From contig NZ_QPJY01000002.1 of assembly GCF_003337735.1 (NCBI RefSeq), positions 626,784 to 683,518 on the forward strand: a stretch of 56,735 bases of DNA, written 5' to 3'. The stretch is from Thioalbus denitrificans. GTDB taxonomy: Bacteria; Pseudomonadota; Gammaproteobacteria; DSM-26407. Position numbers and translations under genes: made by a program. Below are positions 26,899 to 37,038 of this stretch, one piece after another. Position 1 is the stretch's first letter; each line of letters starts with the position of its first letter. Below the pieces are notes generated by a model, which did no database searches, had not been told where the DNA came from, and saw only the letters and a program-made list of their open reading frames with translations.

Positions 26899-27519
26899 TC
26901 AGGGCTTGCGCGCAATTGCGATCATGGACTTCGCCAGGGGCGGAACCCGCCCCACACGCGTGAAGGCGATGTCACGGAAACCTGCTTCTTTCAGCAAGAC
27001 CCCCAGTGTCCGGACCGACCAGAACTTGATATGACCGTGGTCCCACAGTGCCGTGAAGTGCGCGTCCATCCGACCGGTCAGCGCCAGGACCAGGTTCTTC
27101 CAGTAGCCATGGTAGGGCGTGGAGATGATAGCCGTCCCACCCGGCTCCAGCAGGTCAAACAGCGTCGCCGCATACTTTCGGGGAAAGTAAACATGCTCGA
27201 CCACCTCCAGGCTGGTCACCACGGGAAACCGCCCATAGCTGGCCGACAAATCGTCATAGGCAGAACCGGCGTATAGCTTGAGGTGCGGGAAACGGGAGTT
27301 GGCCTGGGCGATACCATCTGTAGAGGGGTCGATCCCGGTAACATCCCAGCCATGCTGCGAGAGCACGTTCGCCACGCTGCCATTGCCGCACCCCAGTTCG
27401 AACAGACGCCCCTCCCGCAGCCGCCGGAGTTCCTTCAACAATGCGGGCAGCAGGTAGTCATGGGAGGAAGTCAGCTCAGAATCATCCCAGCGATAACCTG
27501 ATATTTCAGTCTGCTCCAT
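26899..27519 (-). CDS. Class I SAM-dependent methyltransferase
   Basis: 206 residues. LFELGCGNGSVANVL near residue 45 is motif I, and VTGIDPSTDGIAQA is the acidic SAM-binding loop. VVTSLEVVEHVYFPRKYAATLFDLLEPGG covers motifs II-III. Resembles UbiG/Coq3-type enzymes found in polysaccharide clusters. Overlaps the acetyltransferase by 14 bp. Could O-methylate a sugar of the repeat unit; this is inference from context. Confidence 0.82.
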   Translation of the reverse strand: MEQTEISGYRWDDSELTSSHDYLLPALLKELRRLREGRLFELGCGNGSVANVLSQHGWDVTGIDPSTDGIAQANSRFPHLKLYAGSAYDDLSASYGRFPVVTSLEVVEHVYFPRKYAATLFDLLEPGGTAIISTPYHGYWKNLVLALTGRMDAHFTALWDHGHIKFWSVRTLGVLLKEAGFRDIAFTRVGRVPPLAKSMIAIARKP

Positions 27520-28075
27520 TCTCTTCACTTTTGAACTCCCGTCGCTTGACCGGCGCTGCGGGATTCCCCTTGGCCACCATCCATTGCGGGAGATCACTAA
27601 ACACACTCGAGCGCGCTGTTACCACAGCCCCGTCGCCAATAGTCACTCCCGGACCGACGAACACATCAGCAGTGATCCACACCCACTCGCCAATCGTAAT
27701 GGGTGCGGTGACGAGTGGCATAGCCGCCTGGGTGTAATCATGGCTGGCGGAACACAGGAAACTGTACTGGCTTATCGTGGAGTGGGCACCGATACGAATC
27801 TTGTCCACGCAGTAGCAATCCACCCCTTCACTCAAGCAGGCATGATCGCCCATTTCGAGATTCCATGGCGCCCATATGCGGGCTGACGGATACGGGTGTA
27901 CCCCCTTGCCCAGCTTGGCACCGAATAGGCGCAGTAGCAGACAACGCCAGGCGTGTAGCGGGCGCGGTGTTGGCCGGTAGAGCACCAGCCACACGACCTG
28001 CCAGAGCATACGTGCGAACTTGTCTCGGAAAGTAAGGCGCTGGCTACGCACCGCTAGGCCTATGAGGTGGTTCAA
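27506..28075 (-). CDS. WcaF-like putative colanic-acid-type acetyltransferase
   Basis: A 189-residue left-handed beta-helix acyltransferase. A basic, hydrophobic N-terminus (DKFARMLWQVVWLVLYRPTPRPLH) precedes hexapeptide repeats (IRIGAHSTISQYSFLCSA, ITIGEWVWITADVFVGPG and following). It likely O-acetylates a sugar on the lipid-linked unit with acetyl-CoA. No ATG is available near the overlap: a TTG at 28073-28075 would give a TTGA overlap with the upstream stop, as in wzy; a TTG at 28090 is the alternative. Confidence 0.8.
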   Translation of the reverse strand: MNHLIGLAVRSQRLTFRDKFARMLWQVVWLVLYRPTPRPLHAWRCLLLRLFGAKLGKGVHPYPSARIWAPWNLEMGDHACLSEGVDCYCVDKIRIGAHSTISQYSFLCSASHDYTQAAMPLVTAPITIGEWVWITADVFVGPGVTIGDGAVVTARSSVFSDLPQWMVAKGNPAAPVKRREFKSEENGAD

Positions 28076-29244
28076 TCCAGACGCACGCAATCAGGCCGAG
28101 GCCCTTGTCCCAGCACCCATGCATACACCGAGCACATCTGCGCAGCAACGGCAGGCCATGTGAAGCGGTCCTCCACTAACGCACAACCGCGACTGCCCAT
28201 TTCGGCAAGCTCATCGCTGCTCATTTCAAAAAGCGTACCCAAGCCTTGGCGGATCGACTCCACGTTCGGCTCCATTGGAACCGCTGCATCGGCGGCGAAA
28301 CCCTCCGGGAGATTACACTGTGAGGTCATCAGTACAGGCAGTCGGTGGGCCCACGCTTCAAGTACGGCCATGGGCAGCCCCTCACTGAAGGAAGGAAGAA
28401 CGAAAGCATCGGCACGCAACAAACTCGCCAACTTCTGCTTCTCGAACTGCGGCCCCACGAAGTGTACAGTCGACCCGATACCAAGCCCTTCTACCAAACC
28501 TTCAAGCTCCGCTTGGTTGCCGTTCTGGTCCCATCCGGCAACAACCAAATGCCACGACCTGCCGTGCGACGCGCGCAGTTCCTGCGCCCACGCATGAAGC
28601 AGATTTGCCAAACCCTTCTTAGGATGTATACGACCAAGAAACAACAAGACCCGACTCTGCAAGGGGATTTTGTCCAACCAACTCGGCTCTACCCCGTCAG
28701 CGCTAAGCAGCGGTAATTCGACACCGTTTGGGATAATCGCCACAGGATTTCGCAGGCCATACGCCCGTATTGATTCATACTCTGAATCACAGAGTGCATG
28801 CAAACACGTAGCTCGCCGCAGGTGTCGATTCTCATACGCCCACCCTGCCAGTTTCTTCTTAACAGCCGAATTGCGTATGGCCCACGGATCCAACATTCCA
28901 TGGGGTGACACAACCCTGGGTGCACCCTTGTTTCCTGCCCATCGTGAACTCACTACTGACGGATACATCCACAATCCGTGGGCATGCACCAGGTCCACTT
29001 GTCCCATTCTCAAAGCCGCCCCCATCCCCGGGGCAAAAGCGAACGAAGCCGGACCCCGCGTAGTGCACAGCGTTATATCAAGCCCTTGCCACTGTTCAAT
29101 ATCATCTGCCGCGAACCGATCATCGACCGAATAGACACTTACCTCACATCCCTGTCGACTCACCTCCTGCGACAGTGAACGTACCGCCCAAAACAATCCC
29201 CCTGCCCGCCGTGAAATAGCTGCGGTAACGATGCCAATCCTCAT
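28072..29244 (-). CDS. Glycosyltransferase, GT4
   Basis: A 390-residue GT-B enzyme. The N-terminal domain has RRAGGLFWAVRSLSQEVSRQG and VHAHGLWMYPS. The donor domain has LLFLGRIHPKKGLANLLHAW and FSEGLPMAVLEAWAHRLPV, the E-x7-E motif. It resembles WcaI/WcaL-type GTs. Overlaps its neighbours by 4 bp on both sides. GC is visibly lower than in the flanking metabolic genes. Linkage unknown. Confidence 0.86.
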   Translation of the reverse strand: MRIGIVTAAISRRAGGLFWAVRSLSQEVSRQGCEVSVYSVDDRFAADDIEQWQGLDITLCTTRGPASFAFAPGMGAALRMGQVDLVHAHGLWMYPSVVSSRWAGNKGAPRVVSPHGMLDPWAIRNSAVKKKLAGWAYENRHLRRATCLHALCDSEYESIRAYGLRNPVAIIPNGVELPLLSADGVEPSWLDKIPLQSRVLLFLGRIHPKKGLANLLHAWAQELRASHGRSWHLVVAGWDQNGNQAELEGLVEGLGIGSTVHFVGPQFEKQKLASLLRADAFVLPSFSEGLPMAVLEAWAHRLPVLMTSQCNLPEGFAADAAVPMEPNVESIRQGLGTLFEMSSDELAEMGSRGCALVEDRFTWPAVAAQMCSVYAWVLGQGPRPDCVRLD

Positions 29245-30464
29245 TTTGGTTCCAACACCCGCAGGATCATACTGTCCAGCACACCGGGTTTCTTTATGGG
29301 AGCCTGCCCGGCACACTCCAGAGTTCCGTGCAATCCTTGTGCGAAAGTCTCGAGCGTCCACCGACTGACAATTTTCTCACTAGCCCGGCCCATTGCCGTG
29401 CGGTCACAGGATTCCGATGCCATTTCCCACATTTGGGTTGCCAACTGCCCAACGCCCCCCGGATCCACGGTGAAGCCGTTTACCCCCTCTCGCACAAGGT
29501 CTGGTGCACATCCGCATTTCTCCGAAACCAGGACCGGCAGACCTGCAGCCATCGCCTCGTTGACGACCAATCCCCATGTCTCGCTTGAGCTAGGTAGCAC
29601 GAAGACGTCTGCCAACCCATAGTAAGCGGGCAATTCTTCATAGTCCTTATAGCCCGGCAGGCGGATCAAATCCTCCAATCCGAGATTCTGGACCAACGCC
29701 CAAATCTCTCCGCGTAATGGGCCATCGCCCACCAGAACCAATCCCCACGGCTGAGTCCCACAGTCAACAACATAATGTGCATACGCCAGCACGAGTCCTG
29801 TCAAGTTCTTGACGTCAATAAAGCGAGCACACGTCAGAAAGTAATGCTCCGGCAGGTCCAATTCTTCTCGCAGGAACGTCGCCTTGGCTCGTGCACGCTG
29901 CGCCCCTTCTCGAAAATGCTCATTATCCACCACATCATAACCTGTCCAGATTCGTTCTTCCGGCATCCCCAGGTTAATCAGGTACTCCATTCCTCGTACA
30001 CCAGAGGTGAGAGCACTTCCATATAATTTCGTAATCCTTGATTTCACCCACTCCTTCCACCCAACACGTGGTCTGTCATGCCATGTGCTATCAGAGAGCA
30101 GTACAGACGGAACACCCCCTTGCACACACCATCTTAGAACCGGATACAACGCAGGCGAATTACGCCCAAAGACAACGCCATCCGGCTTCACGTCGTTCAA
30201 CAGCGCAATTAGACGCGTCGCCGATCTGCGATCCGATGGAACCGGCTCATCTGCCCCATAGGCTCGAAGCACCTGCAACTCTTCATTCTCACCACCTCCA
30301 AACCACGGGTAGTCTACCTGTGCCCCAACCCGCTCTATTACTGTCAAATCCCACCCAACAGCTTGGCACCAAGCTGTCGCTTTACTTAGCCGCGCGCGAT
30401 GATAGGGACCAAGAGCATCAAAAATTATGACTGCACGCTTCGGCGATTCCTTCACAGTTACCAT
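29241..30464 (-). CDS. Glycosyltransferase, GT4
   Basis: A 407-residue GT-B enzyme with an N-terminal Rossmann half beginning RAVIIFDALGPYHRAR. The donor half has FLTCARFIDVKNLTGLVLAY, LVLVGDGPLRGEIW and SSETWGLVVNEAMAAGLPVLVS (E-x7-E). ATG 30462-30464 is chosen; a GTG one codon upstream is possible. Separated by 3 bp from the preceding GT stop. Part of the low-GC GT core. Confidence 0.86.
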   Translation of the reverse strand: MVTVKESPKRAVIIFDALGPYHRARLSKATAWCQAVGWDLTVIERVGAQVDYPWFGGGENEELQVLRAYGADEPVPSDRRSATRLIALLNDVKPDGVVFGRNSPALYPVLRWCVQGGVPSVLLSDSTWHDRPRVGWKEWVKSRITKLYGSALTSGVRGMEYLINLGMPEERIWTGYDVVDNEHFREGAQRARAKATFLREELDLPEHYFLTCARFIDVKNLTGLVLAYAHYVVDCGTQPWGLVLVGDGPLRGEIWALVQNLGLEDLIRLPGYKDYEELPAYYGLADVFVLPSSSETWGLVVNEAMAAGLPVLVSEKCGCAPDLVREGVNGFTVDPGGVGQLATQMWEMASESCDRTAMGRASEKIVSRWTLETFAQGLHGTLECAGQAPIKKPGVLDSMILRVLEPK

Positions 30465-30467
30465 CAC

Positions 30468-31616
30468 CTATGAATCTCGTTCGAAGACGCGCTTCCACAC
30501 TCGGCCGGCCTCTCGCTCATAATTCATGTTCGAAACCGCAATCTGCTGCACGCGCGCACGCGTGGCTGCCAATTCTTCGCTTGACACCCCACCCAACCGT
30601 GCCAAGACATCGCCTATCTCCTCAGGGTCATAGGGATCGGCTACCGCCCCAATATCATGCCTGCGGACCAACAGATCCAGCCCAGGATAGTTGGCGGCTA
30701 CGACCGGCAGTCCGCAACGCAAGTACTCCGTGAGTCTGCCAGGACACTGATAGAAGTGACCAATTCCAGAGTTCGGGTACAACAACAGACCAATATCGCA
30801 AGCCGCGTAAACCCGAAGCAAATAGTCGAATGGCAATCTTTCAAGACACAACACTCTTCCGCAGACAGCAGGGTATCCTGGATCCGCCTCAAGTTGTGCC
30901 CGACGGCTGGAATCATCCATTCCCGTAAAAACCAGGGCGAAGTTATCTGGAAGTTGCGCCAGCGCCCGCAATGATTCCGGCGACATGCGGTCAACGCCGT
31001 AGGGCCCGCCCGCGATCACCAGTCGCGCACCACTGAGCTCTTCCATTCCAAGTCTACTCAAGAGCCCTCTCCGCAAACTCTCATCACGCGCAGGGACGGG
31101 CCAGTCCGCCGGCAGGGCGGTTGGTACCACCTCGGGCATTTTTGGCAACCGATACAGGCTCGCCATAAATCGAGCGCGGTTGACTTCATTGCAGATCACC
31201 ACATCGGCCCGACGCGCAACGAATTGCTCCGTTATTTCGTAAAGCCAGTGTTGACCCGGACCCAAGAAATCCTGGGTATGATAAATCGTGCGTCGCCGAC
31301 TACCGAGCATCCACAATATAGCTGCGAAGGGTGTCTGTTGCGCGCCCTGCACATAAATATATTTAACCCTCGCCTTGCGAGCCTCGTGAAGCATTCGCTT
31401 CACGAGTAGCAGCGCTGACGCCACGCCGGACTTCTTGACAAGAATGTAATTGAGTTGCGGATACTCCACAAGCCAATCCGGCGGCGGTTGGTTTCCCCAG
31501 GCGATATAAGTGACACTGATATTATTCCGCGAAAGTTGAAGAGCACTCATCGCCTGATGCGGAGCCCCATCATCCCCTATGGGATACCCCAGAAACACAA
31601 TACACGTTGCGGTCAT
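30468..31616 (-). CDS. Glycosyltransferase, GT4-like
   Basis: 382 residues. A GT-B fold is suggested by the N-terminal strand CIVFLGYPIGDDGAPHQAMS, RLVIAGGPYGVDRM and LALVFTGMDD-like strands, and GRLTEYLRCGLPVVAANYPGLD at the donor site. The classical E-x7-E motif is degenerate, so the family call is weaker than for its neighbours. ATG 31614-31616 follows CAGGGAG. Followed downstream by another GT with 3 bp spacing. Confidence 0.75.
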   Translation of the reverse strand: MTATCIVFLGYPIGDDGAPHQAMSALQLSRNNISVTYIAWGNQPPPDWLVEYPQLNYILVKKSGVASALLLVKRMLHEARKARVKYIYVQGAQQTPFAAILWMLGSRRRTIYHTQDFLGPGQHWLYEITEQFVARRADVVICNEVNRARFMASLYRLPKMPEVVPTALPADWPVPARDESLRRGLLSRLGMEELSGARLVIAGGPYGVDRMSPESLRALAQLPDNFALVFTGMDDSSRRAQLEADPGYPAVCGRVLCLERLPFDYLLRVYAACDIGLLLYPNSGIGHFYQCPGRLTEYLRCGLPVVAANYPGLDLLVRRHDIGAVADPYDPEEIGDVLARLGGVSSEELAATRARVQQIAVSNMNYEREAGRVWKRVFERDS

Positions 31617-31720
31617 ACAACTCCCTGTCACTTCTTGCCTTAGGCTACTACCAGGCGACCCTTAATCCGCTCACATAGTAGCGCGGCCGTCTCGATCTTA
31701 GCCAACACAACCGTACACTA

Positions 31721-33079
31721 CTATTCTGCGAGTTTTTCTTTTTGCTCGGGAGGTATCGGTAGGCCGCGATAGGTAAGTAGACGACGACGGGACGCATATA
31801 TCAGCATCGGCGTCAGGAACAGGTACAGGGTGATCAGCCGACCAGGCAAGATAAAGATCGAGCCTACCACTGCGGTTGGGATCAGGATCGAGATCATGAC
31901 GTACCAGATCTGCATGCCATGATTTTCCTTCTGCAAGGCTCCTTCCCATATGCGCCGCACGATAATGGCGGCAAAGTAGTAAAATAACGCACCGAAATAC
32001 CAGAATTCCGTAAATGCGTTTGCGGGGCCTGTCGGATTACTTCCGTATGGCATGACCCAACCGTATCGCTTCCACAAACTGTCCTCATCAAACCCTATCC
32101 GGATCATCAATGCTTCCTTTACATCACCGCCGACAATCTGCCGCGGGACCAACATGCTCACAACAGCATTGTAAAAGGAGCTACCTAGTCCAAAGTTGAG
32201 GTCCTGCTGAACAGCCGCTGCTCGAACAATGAAAGAATCAAACTCGGCATAGCCAGTTCCGGAGAATACGTCAGCCACTTCTGAACGCACCTGAATCTCC
32301 CGGATCTGTTCCATGTCAATCCCGTACTGCGTGATGGTTCTATATTGCGGCATGATCACGATTGCAACGAAGACGAACACTCCTCCAGCGATCGCCGTCC
32401 ATCGGGGAGGCGTCCAGCGACGCATGAAATACAAACTCAACAGTATTACCAGTATGATGAAGACCAGAGTGGATCTTCGACCCAGAAAGATCACAGTCAA
32501 GAGCGGATAGACCGAGAAAAGCGCAACTGTTATGCCACGCACCGCTGAGGGCCTGTTCAGAAAGGAAAGTAGTGCGAACAGCAAGCCCGGATAGATCAGC
32601 TGTCCAAAGAAAACATACCTTACGGGCAGGCCGGACCACACCAGGCCATAGTGCCCTCCCCCTGTGAACTGGGCGACGAACCCACCGGTCAGCACGGCCA
32701 ACTTGTACTGGAAATAGAAGCCCACTACGTAAAGCAGGACCGCTGCATGGAAGAGTCTTCGGTGCGAGTGTGCCCGCCGCTTCGGACTGGGTAACAATCC
32801 CCGCCTCTTCCATGCCCTACTGTGATACCCGAGCCACCCCGCCTGCACGCAAATAATGGACATCAGGAGCGCAAGTTCCATGCCGCCGTCATGCAACACC
32901 TGGGGCGGAAACTTGGACGGATTGCTCAGGGCGCCAAATGCCTGGGGTACTATATAGAACAACCATGCTGCCCCAAAGAGCGTGGGAAACTGATACAACC
33001 TATCTGCCCTTTTCAGGCCCCACCAAAAGCTCCTGACGCTGAGCGCAACCAGTATCCAGAATAGTCCCCAGGCGATCAA
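31721..33079 (-). CDS. wzy: Oligosaccharide repeat-unit polymerase (Wzy)
   Basis: A 452-residue polytopic inner-membrane protein with roughly 11-12 hydrophobic segments. A large periplasmic-type loop (about 260-330) lies between segments: IVIMPQYRTITQYGIDMEQ and onward. Size and topology fit Wzy, which joins lipid-linked units outside the membrane; Wzy sequences are too variable for a firmer call. There is no ATG: a TTG start (33077-33079) overlapping the upstream stop (TTGA) has AGAGGA 8 bp before it. A 104-bp gap separates it from the next GT. Confidence 0.78.
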   Translation of the reverse strand: MIAWGLFWILVALSVRSFWWGLKRADRLYQFPTLFGAAWLFYIVPQAFGALSNPSKFPPQVLHDGGMELALLMSIICVQAGWLGYHSRAWKRRGLLPSPKRRAHSHRRLFHAAVLLYVVGFYFQYKLAVLTGGFVAQFTGGGHYGLVWSGLPVRYVFFGQLIYPGLLFALLSFLNRPSAVRGITVALFSVYPLLTVIFLGRRSTLVFIILVILLSLYFMRRWTPPRWTAIAGGVFVFVAIVIMPQYRTITQYGIDMEQIREIQVRSEVADVFSGTGYAEFDSFIVRAAAVQQDLNFGLGSSFYNAVVSMLVPRQIVGGDVKEALMIRIGFDEDSLWKRYGWVMPYGSNPTGPANAFTEFWYFGALFYYFAAIIVRRIWEGALQKENHGMQIWYVMISILIPTAVVGSIFILPGRLITLYLFLTPMLIYASRRRLLTYRGLPIPPEQKEKLAE

Positions 33080-34314
33080 TCTGCCGTCCTCTTGTTGAGA
33101 ACCGTCAATAGTCGCTTTGCATACGCCGCCTCCGAAACCACCGCACACTTCCGAGTCGCATTGAAGCCAAACTCCGCTAGTCGTTCAGGCGCATCAGAAA
33201 GCCATGACAGCCTTTCGCAAATGCTATTCGCATCCCGGATCGGAACAATAAATCCGTCTTCGCCATCACTCACCACGCTACCGGTATTGTCTGTACAAAT
33301 CACAGGCAGACCGGCCGCCAAGGCTTCATATGAGGCCGTCGCAGAACCCTCACAAAGTGAGGGCAACAGGAAAACATCCGCCCATGCGTAGTGCTTCGGC
33401 ATGTCACTTCGCGGAACCGATCCCAGCACCTGGACATGGGAAGAAAGATCTCGCAACACGCCTGGCCGAAGGTCAATCGGACCTACTGCCCGGAATTGCG
33501 CACGCGGTCCCATGAGCTTTGCCGCCTCCAACACATAAGGTGTTCCCTTACGCAGCCCAACCGAACCGACCATCAAGACCCGGAGTGGACCCTCGTATCG
33601 CCTTTCCCTGACATGTCCCTGATAGCGGGCCAGATGCACGCCGTAGGGAACGACCTCACAACGCTCAACCGGTCCACCGCACAATCCTATTGCCGTTCTT
33701 ACAAATTCCGAACCGCAGAGAATCAGGTCCGCTTGGCTCCACTCCGCTTCCTCGGTTTCGCACAGGCGGTCAAAGACCGACTCATTGGTAGGCCTCTCAC
33801 CCCACTCCGGGTGTGCTTCAGCCTCCTCCAGCATCAGCTGCCTCTCGAAACGCAGCGGCGCGATGGTTTGCTCCATCACAGCTCGAAAGCCCGCTCGACG
33901 CGCTGCGGATAGAAGCGGGAGACCGGCCCCGTTGAACGTGTAGACCGCACGCGCAGAGCCGAAGCCCCCATTCAGGATTCTCCGACAGAACTCCTGGTTT
34001 GCCCAAAGATTGACTGCCGTCCTCTCTGCGGCCGTGCGGGCCTTGCGGAGTCGCCACGCGTACCGCACACCAAACCAATCAAAGCTTGAGATCTTGGCCT
34101 GAGGAATTCCTTCAGGCGACCGACCCAGAATCTTTCGAACTGGACCATTCTGAAGCGATTGCGGAAGCAGACTCAAGGCGCGCAACAGTCCCGTCGATGA
34201 ACAAATATCGGTATAGAGGTGACCCAGTTGGCCAGCATTCTGCAGAATCCTTGGAACGGAATAGTGCATGCGGGCGCCGAGTTGTGCTACCAGGAATGGA
34301 TATGGTTCAGACAT
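33076..34314 (-). CDS. Glycosyltransferase, GT4
   Basis: A 412-residue GT-B enzyme. The N-terminal half carries a less usual insert with MHYSVPRILQNAGQLGHLYTD. The donor half has RVLMVGSVGLRKGTPYVLEA and CEGSATASYEALAAGLPVICT (E-x7-E). Overlaps wzy by 4 bp. Belongs to the repeat-unit assembly set; donor unknown. Confidence 0.85.
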   Translation of the reverse strand: MSEPYPFLVAQLGARMHYSVPRILQNAGQLGHLYTDICSSTGLLRALSLLPQSLQNGPVRKILGRSPEGIPQAKISSFDWFGVRYAWRLRKARTAAERTAVNLWANQEFCRRILNGGFGSARAVYTFNGAGLPLLSAARRAGFRAVMEQTIAPLRFERQLMLEEAEAHPEWGERPTNESVFDRLCETEEAEWSQADLILCGSEFVRTAIGLCGGPVERCEVVPYGVHLARYQGHVRERRYEGPLRVLMVGSVGLRKGTPYVLEAAKLMGPRAQFRAVGPIDLRPGVLRDLSSHVQVLGSVPRSDMPKHYAWADVFLLPSLCEGSATASYEALAAGLPVICTDNTGSVVSDGEDGFIVPIRDANSICERLSWLSDAPERLAEFGFNATRKCAVVSEAAYAKRLLTVLNKRTAD

Positions 34315-34462
34315 GTGTTGAAGTCAATAGAGTGGTCAAAATCGTTTTCAGGCCGCTGACGCACCAGATACAGGATACAGCAATGCAACCGCATCCGCCG
34401 GCCCGGTCCAACTCTCGCCCACCAAGTGGGATTGCGTCGTCACTGCGCTGTCCGGCCCCGCA

Positions 34463-35665
34463 TCAGCGCAAACGTGCCGCCAGGATCCGCCCATAGCCTT
34501 TGGCCCAAGCCGGAACGTAACGCCGCCAACCTGGCCGTAACGCGGCGGGGTAATGCCAAGACTCCAATGCCAGCGGGGAATGGATTGCGTGACGAGATGC
34601 CATCAGGGTCCGCAAAACGTCGTGGTACTGTTCCGCCATCTGCCCGACGTCAAAGCGCGCCAATGCCGCTGAATGTGCGTTACTGCTCAACCGGTCGAGA
34701 AGTGTTCGGTCGTCTGCCAGTCGATTGAGCGCGTCGGCAGCGCGACGGATGCTCCCGACGGGAAATAGCAGCCCGGTCACACCGTCTTCGACGACAAAGT
34801 CGGTCACGCCCCGAATCAGAGAGGCAACAGGCACACAGCCGGTAACCATAGCCTCCACAAGAGACAGTCCGAGGCCTTCAAACCGCGACGGGAACAGCAG
34901 CACGTCATGCCGAGCCATCAAGTCAGCCACCTGGGCGGGCGGGACCGCGCCCAGGAAGTTAAAACTGCTGGAACTGCCACGCGCAGCAGCCTTCAGCGCA
35001 CCCAGATCGGGGCCATCACCAGCAATCGTGAACCTTATGTCGGGCCGATTCAGCCTTCTGGCGATTCGCGGTATATCCAAAACCCCTTTGGACGAATTCT
35101 CGACTCGCCCCAGGCATAGGACTCGCAGTACGGCCTCGGAATGGTCGCGCCTGGTCGACGCAAATGGGCTGAGGTCACATCCATTAGGGATGGCATGTGT
35201 CCGCTCAGGGTCGAAACCGTGGCGACGAACCAAGTCTTTACGGACCCTCGGCGATACTCCCACGGTCGCGTGCACGAAGTCGCGGATTGCACGGGCGTGG
35301 GCATACGTTCCCGGCGTGATGCTATGCACTATCAGGAGGCGAAAGAAGTGCTCTGGAAGGTATCTTGCCAGGTTGGGCTGAAGCACCCCACCCAGCACGT
35401 CGAGGATCACACCATCGAACCTCTCACTTTCGAGATAGGCGATCACCGCCGCGGCCTGCTCCCGGTCCGAGGCGGCGTCCATGCCGACAACAATCCCGTG
35501 GGCGCGTTCCGCCTCCATCCCAGGCTCGTTCCAGGCTTCTATGCCCCTTGGGCCGATACCGATCCAGCGCATCTCAACGCCATGTTCCGCCAAGCCCTGA
35601 CGCAAACGACTGGCTACGGAATAAACACCACCTATCATCGGAATGGCAAAACTAGCGATTTTCAT
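34463..35665 (-). CDS. Glycosyltransferase, GT4
   Basis: A 400-residue GT-B enzyme. SFAIPMIGGVYSVASRLRQGL forms the acceptor-side glycine loop. VLRVLCLGRVENSSKGVLD is the donor loop, and SRFEGLGLSLVEAMVTGCVPV is the E-x7-E motif. It is separated by 148 bp from the next GT and by a 212-bp AT-rich gap from the acyltransferase. No strong ribosome site is visible before ATG 35665. Confidence 0.86.
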   Translation of the reverse strand: MKIASFAIPMIGGVYSVASRLRQGLAEHGVEMRWIGIGPRGIEAWNEPGMEAERAHGIVVGMDAASDREQAAAVIAYLESERFDGVILDVLGGVLQPNLARYLPEHFFRLLIVHSITPGTYAHARAIRDFVHATVGVSPRVRKDLVRRHGFDPERTHAIPNGCDLSPFASTRRDHSEAVLRVLCLGRVENSSKGVLDIPRIARRLNRPDIRFTIAGDGPDLGALKAAARGSSSSFNFLGAVPPAQVADLMARHDVLLFPSRFEGLGLSLVEAMVTGCVPVASLIRGVTDFVVEDGVTGLLFPVGSIRRAADALNRLADDRTLLDRLSSNAHSAALARFDVGQMAEQYHDVLRTLMASRHAIHSPLALESWHYPAALRPGWRRYVPAWAKGYGRILAARLR

Positions 35666-35877
35666 AACTAAATAATATTAAGGCAAATAAAGCTGTATCC
35701 CACGCACACACCTGACATGCAACCCTCGTTATGCTTGCGTGGCACCACACCTCTCCGTCAGCAACATAATGTACAAGAGCAGCGCATTTCTCGACTACAT
35801 CTTTATTCAGTGCGCAAGCACACGAACCCTCGTCGACCACTCCATGCCGAACGCGTGTATTGCAATATCACTTTCAG
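35666..35877. other. AT-rich non-coding gap
   Basis: 212 bp with markedly lower GC than the surroundings. It shows no gene, no member of the local repeat families and no clear terminator. It marks the edge of the low-GC acyltransferase segment. Confidence 0.5.
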
Positions 35878-37038
35878 TTATCCACGATGCATTTGTCGAA
35901 GGAAACATTTACCCATTCTTATGCCAGGCGCCTCAATGTAGCCCATCGTTAATGTCGAAACATAGTATGTTAGCGTAACGACCGACACAAATAGCAGTAC
36001 AAGTTGCCCCTCAGGTAATTTGACAAACTCGTAAACTCCAAAGTTAAACAACAACTCATTCACAATATAAAGAACAATAAAGTGAATTATATACATCGAG
36101 TAGGAGCTTTTACCAATCTCAATTAAAGCACGAAAAACAATATTGCTGGGTATACCCACACCAGATATTTTGATAGTTATAATTGAAAATGCAACAGCCG
36201 ATAGAGCTGGATAAGCAAAGCCATCAAAGCCTGTATCATACACGCGGTCATTCAGCAGGAAACAACTTTCAACGATTAAAAACGCAGCGAGCGCAAGATG
36301 TGCTGCGGATATTTTATAATTCAGCATTCTAAATGTTGCCATTCCAATAAGAAATACGTTTATTTGATTAATAATAAGTGCATATATATACCCAAATTGA
36401 TCATTAGGAATTACCCGATCCAGAATTTCTCTGTCGACCAGATGCGGCTGAACATGGCATATGGCATAATACTGAACTAAGAATGAAAACACCGCAACAA
36501 CGATTATTAACAGAAAGAATTGCGTCAGACTCATCCTGCGAAGCAATAGATACATAACCGGAAAAATCGCATAAAATGATACTTCTGTGGCGATACTCCA
36601 GCCTCCAGGAACAACGAAGTTAAAGTTGAAAGGGTCGAATCCGTGTAGGAATAGGATATTCTCCACAATTCCGGAGATCGTATAACCCTTCGGAACAGCC
36701 AACTGCCCTCCCTGATATAGACTCAACCCGGATCGCCACACGAAATACAGAATGATTCCAAAATAATACAAAGGTGCAATGCGGAAAAAGCGTCTAATAT
36801 AGAAGTTTGTTGGGGAACTTTCGTCACGCTCACTCGCAGAGAGGCACAGAGTTAGGGCGGAAGCAACAAAGAATAGTTGAACCCCCACTTGTCCATAGTT
36901 ACAAATCCAAGCCACTAGCGTCGAAAGCCCACCTATGTTCTGGTGGCTATGCACCGCAATTACACCAAGAATTGCCACGCCCCTTAGAACATCTATGTAT
37001 TGATGCCGTACTGCAGCGTCAGCACTACCTATTCGCAT
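35878..37038 (-). CDS. Acyltransferase 3 family protein (OafA/NodX-like), low GC
   Basis: A 386-residue integral-membrane acyltransferase with about ten hydrophobic segments. QYIDVLRGVAILGVIAVHSHQNIG contains the family's catalytic histidine, and PLYYFGIILYF and GGWSIATEVSFYAIFPVMY are conserved. Probably O-acetylates the polysaccharide. Codon use is AT-rich (many ATA, AAA and ATT), unlike the rest of the window, which points to recent transfer. ATG 37038 is used; a TTG nine codons earlier is open. No ribosome site stands out. Confidence 0.87.
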   Translation of the reverse strand: MRIGSADAAVRHQYIDVLRGVAILGVIAVHSHQNIGGLSTLVAWICNYGQVGVQLFFVASALTLCLSASERDESSPTNFYIRRFFRIAPLYYFGIILYFVWRSGLSLYQGGQLAVPKGYTISGIVENILFLHGFDPFNFNFVVPGGWSIATEVSFYAIFPVMYLLLRRMSLTQFFLLIIVVAVFSFLVQYYAICHVQPHLVDREILDRVIPNDQFGYIYALIINQINVFLIGMATFRMLNYKISAAHLALAAFLIVESCFLLNDRVYDTGFDGFAYPALSAVAFSIITIKISGVGIPSNIVFRALIEIGKSSYSMYIIHFIVLYIVNELLFNFGVYEFVKLPEGQLVLLFVSVVTLTYYVSTLTMGYIEAPGIRMGKCFLRQMHRG

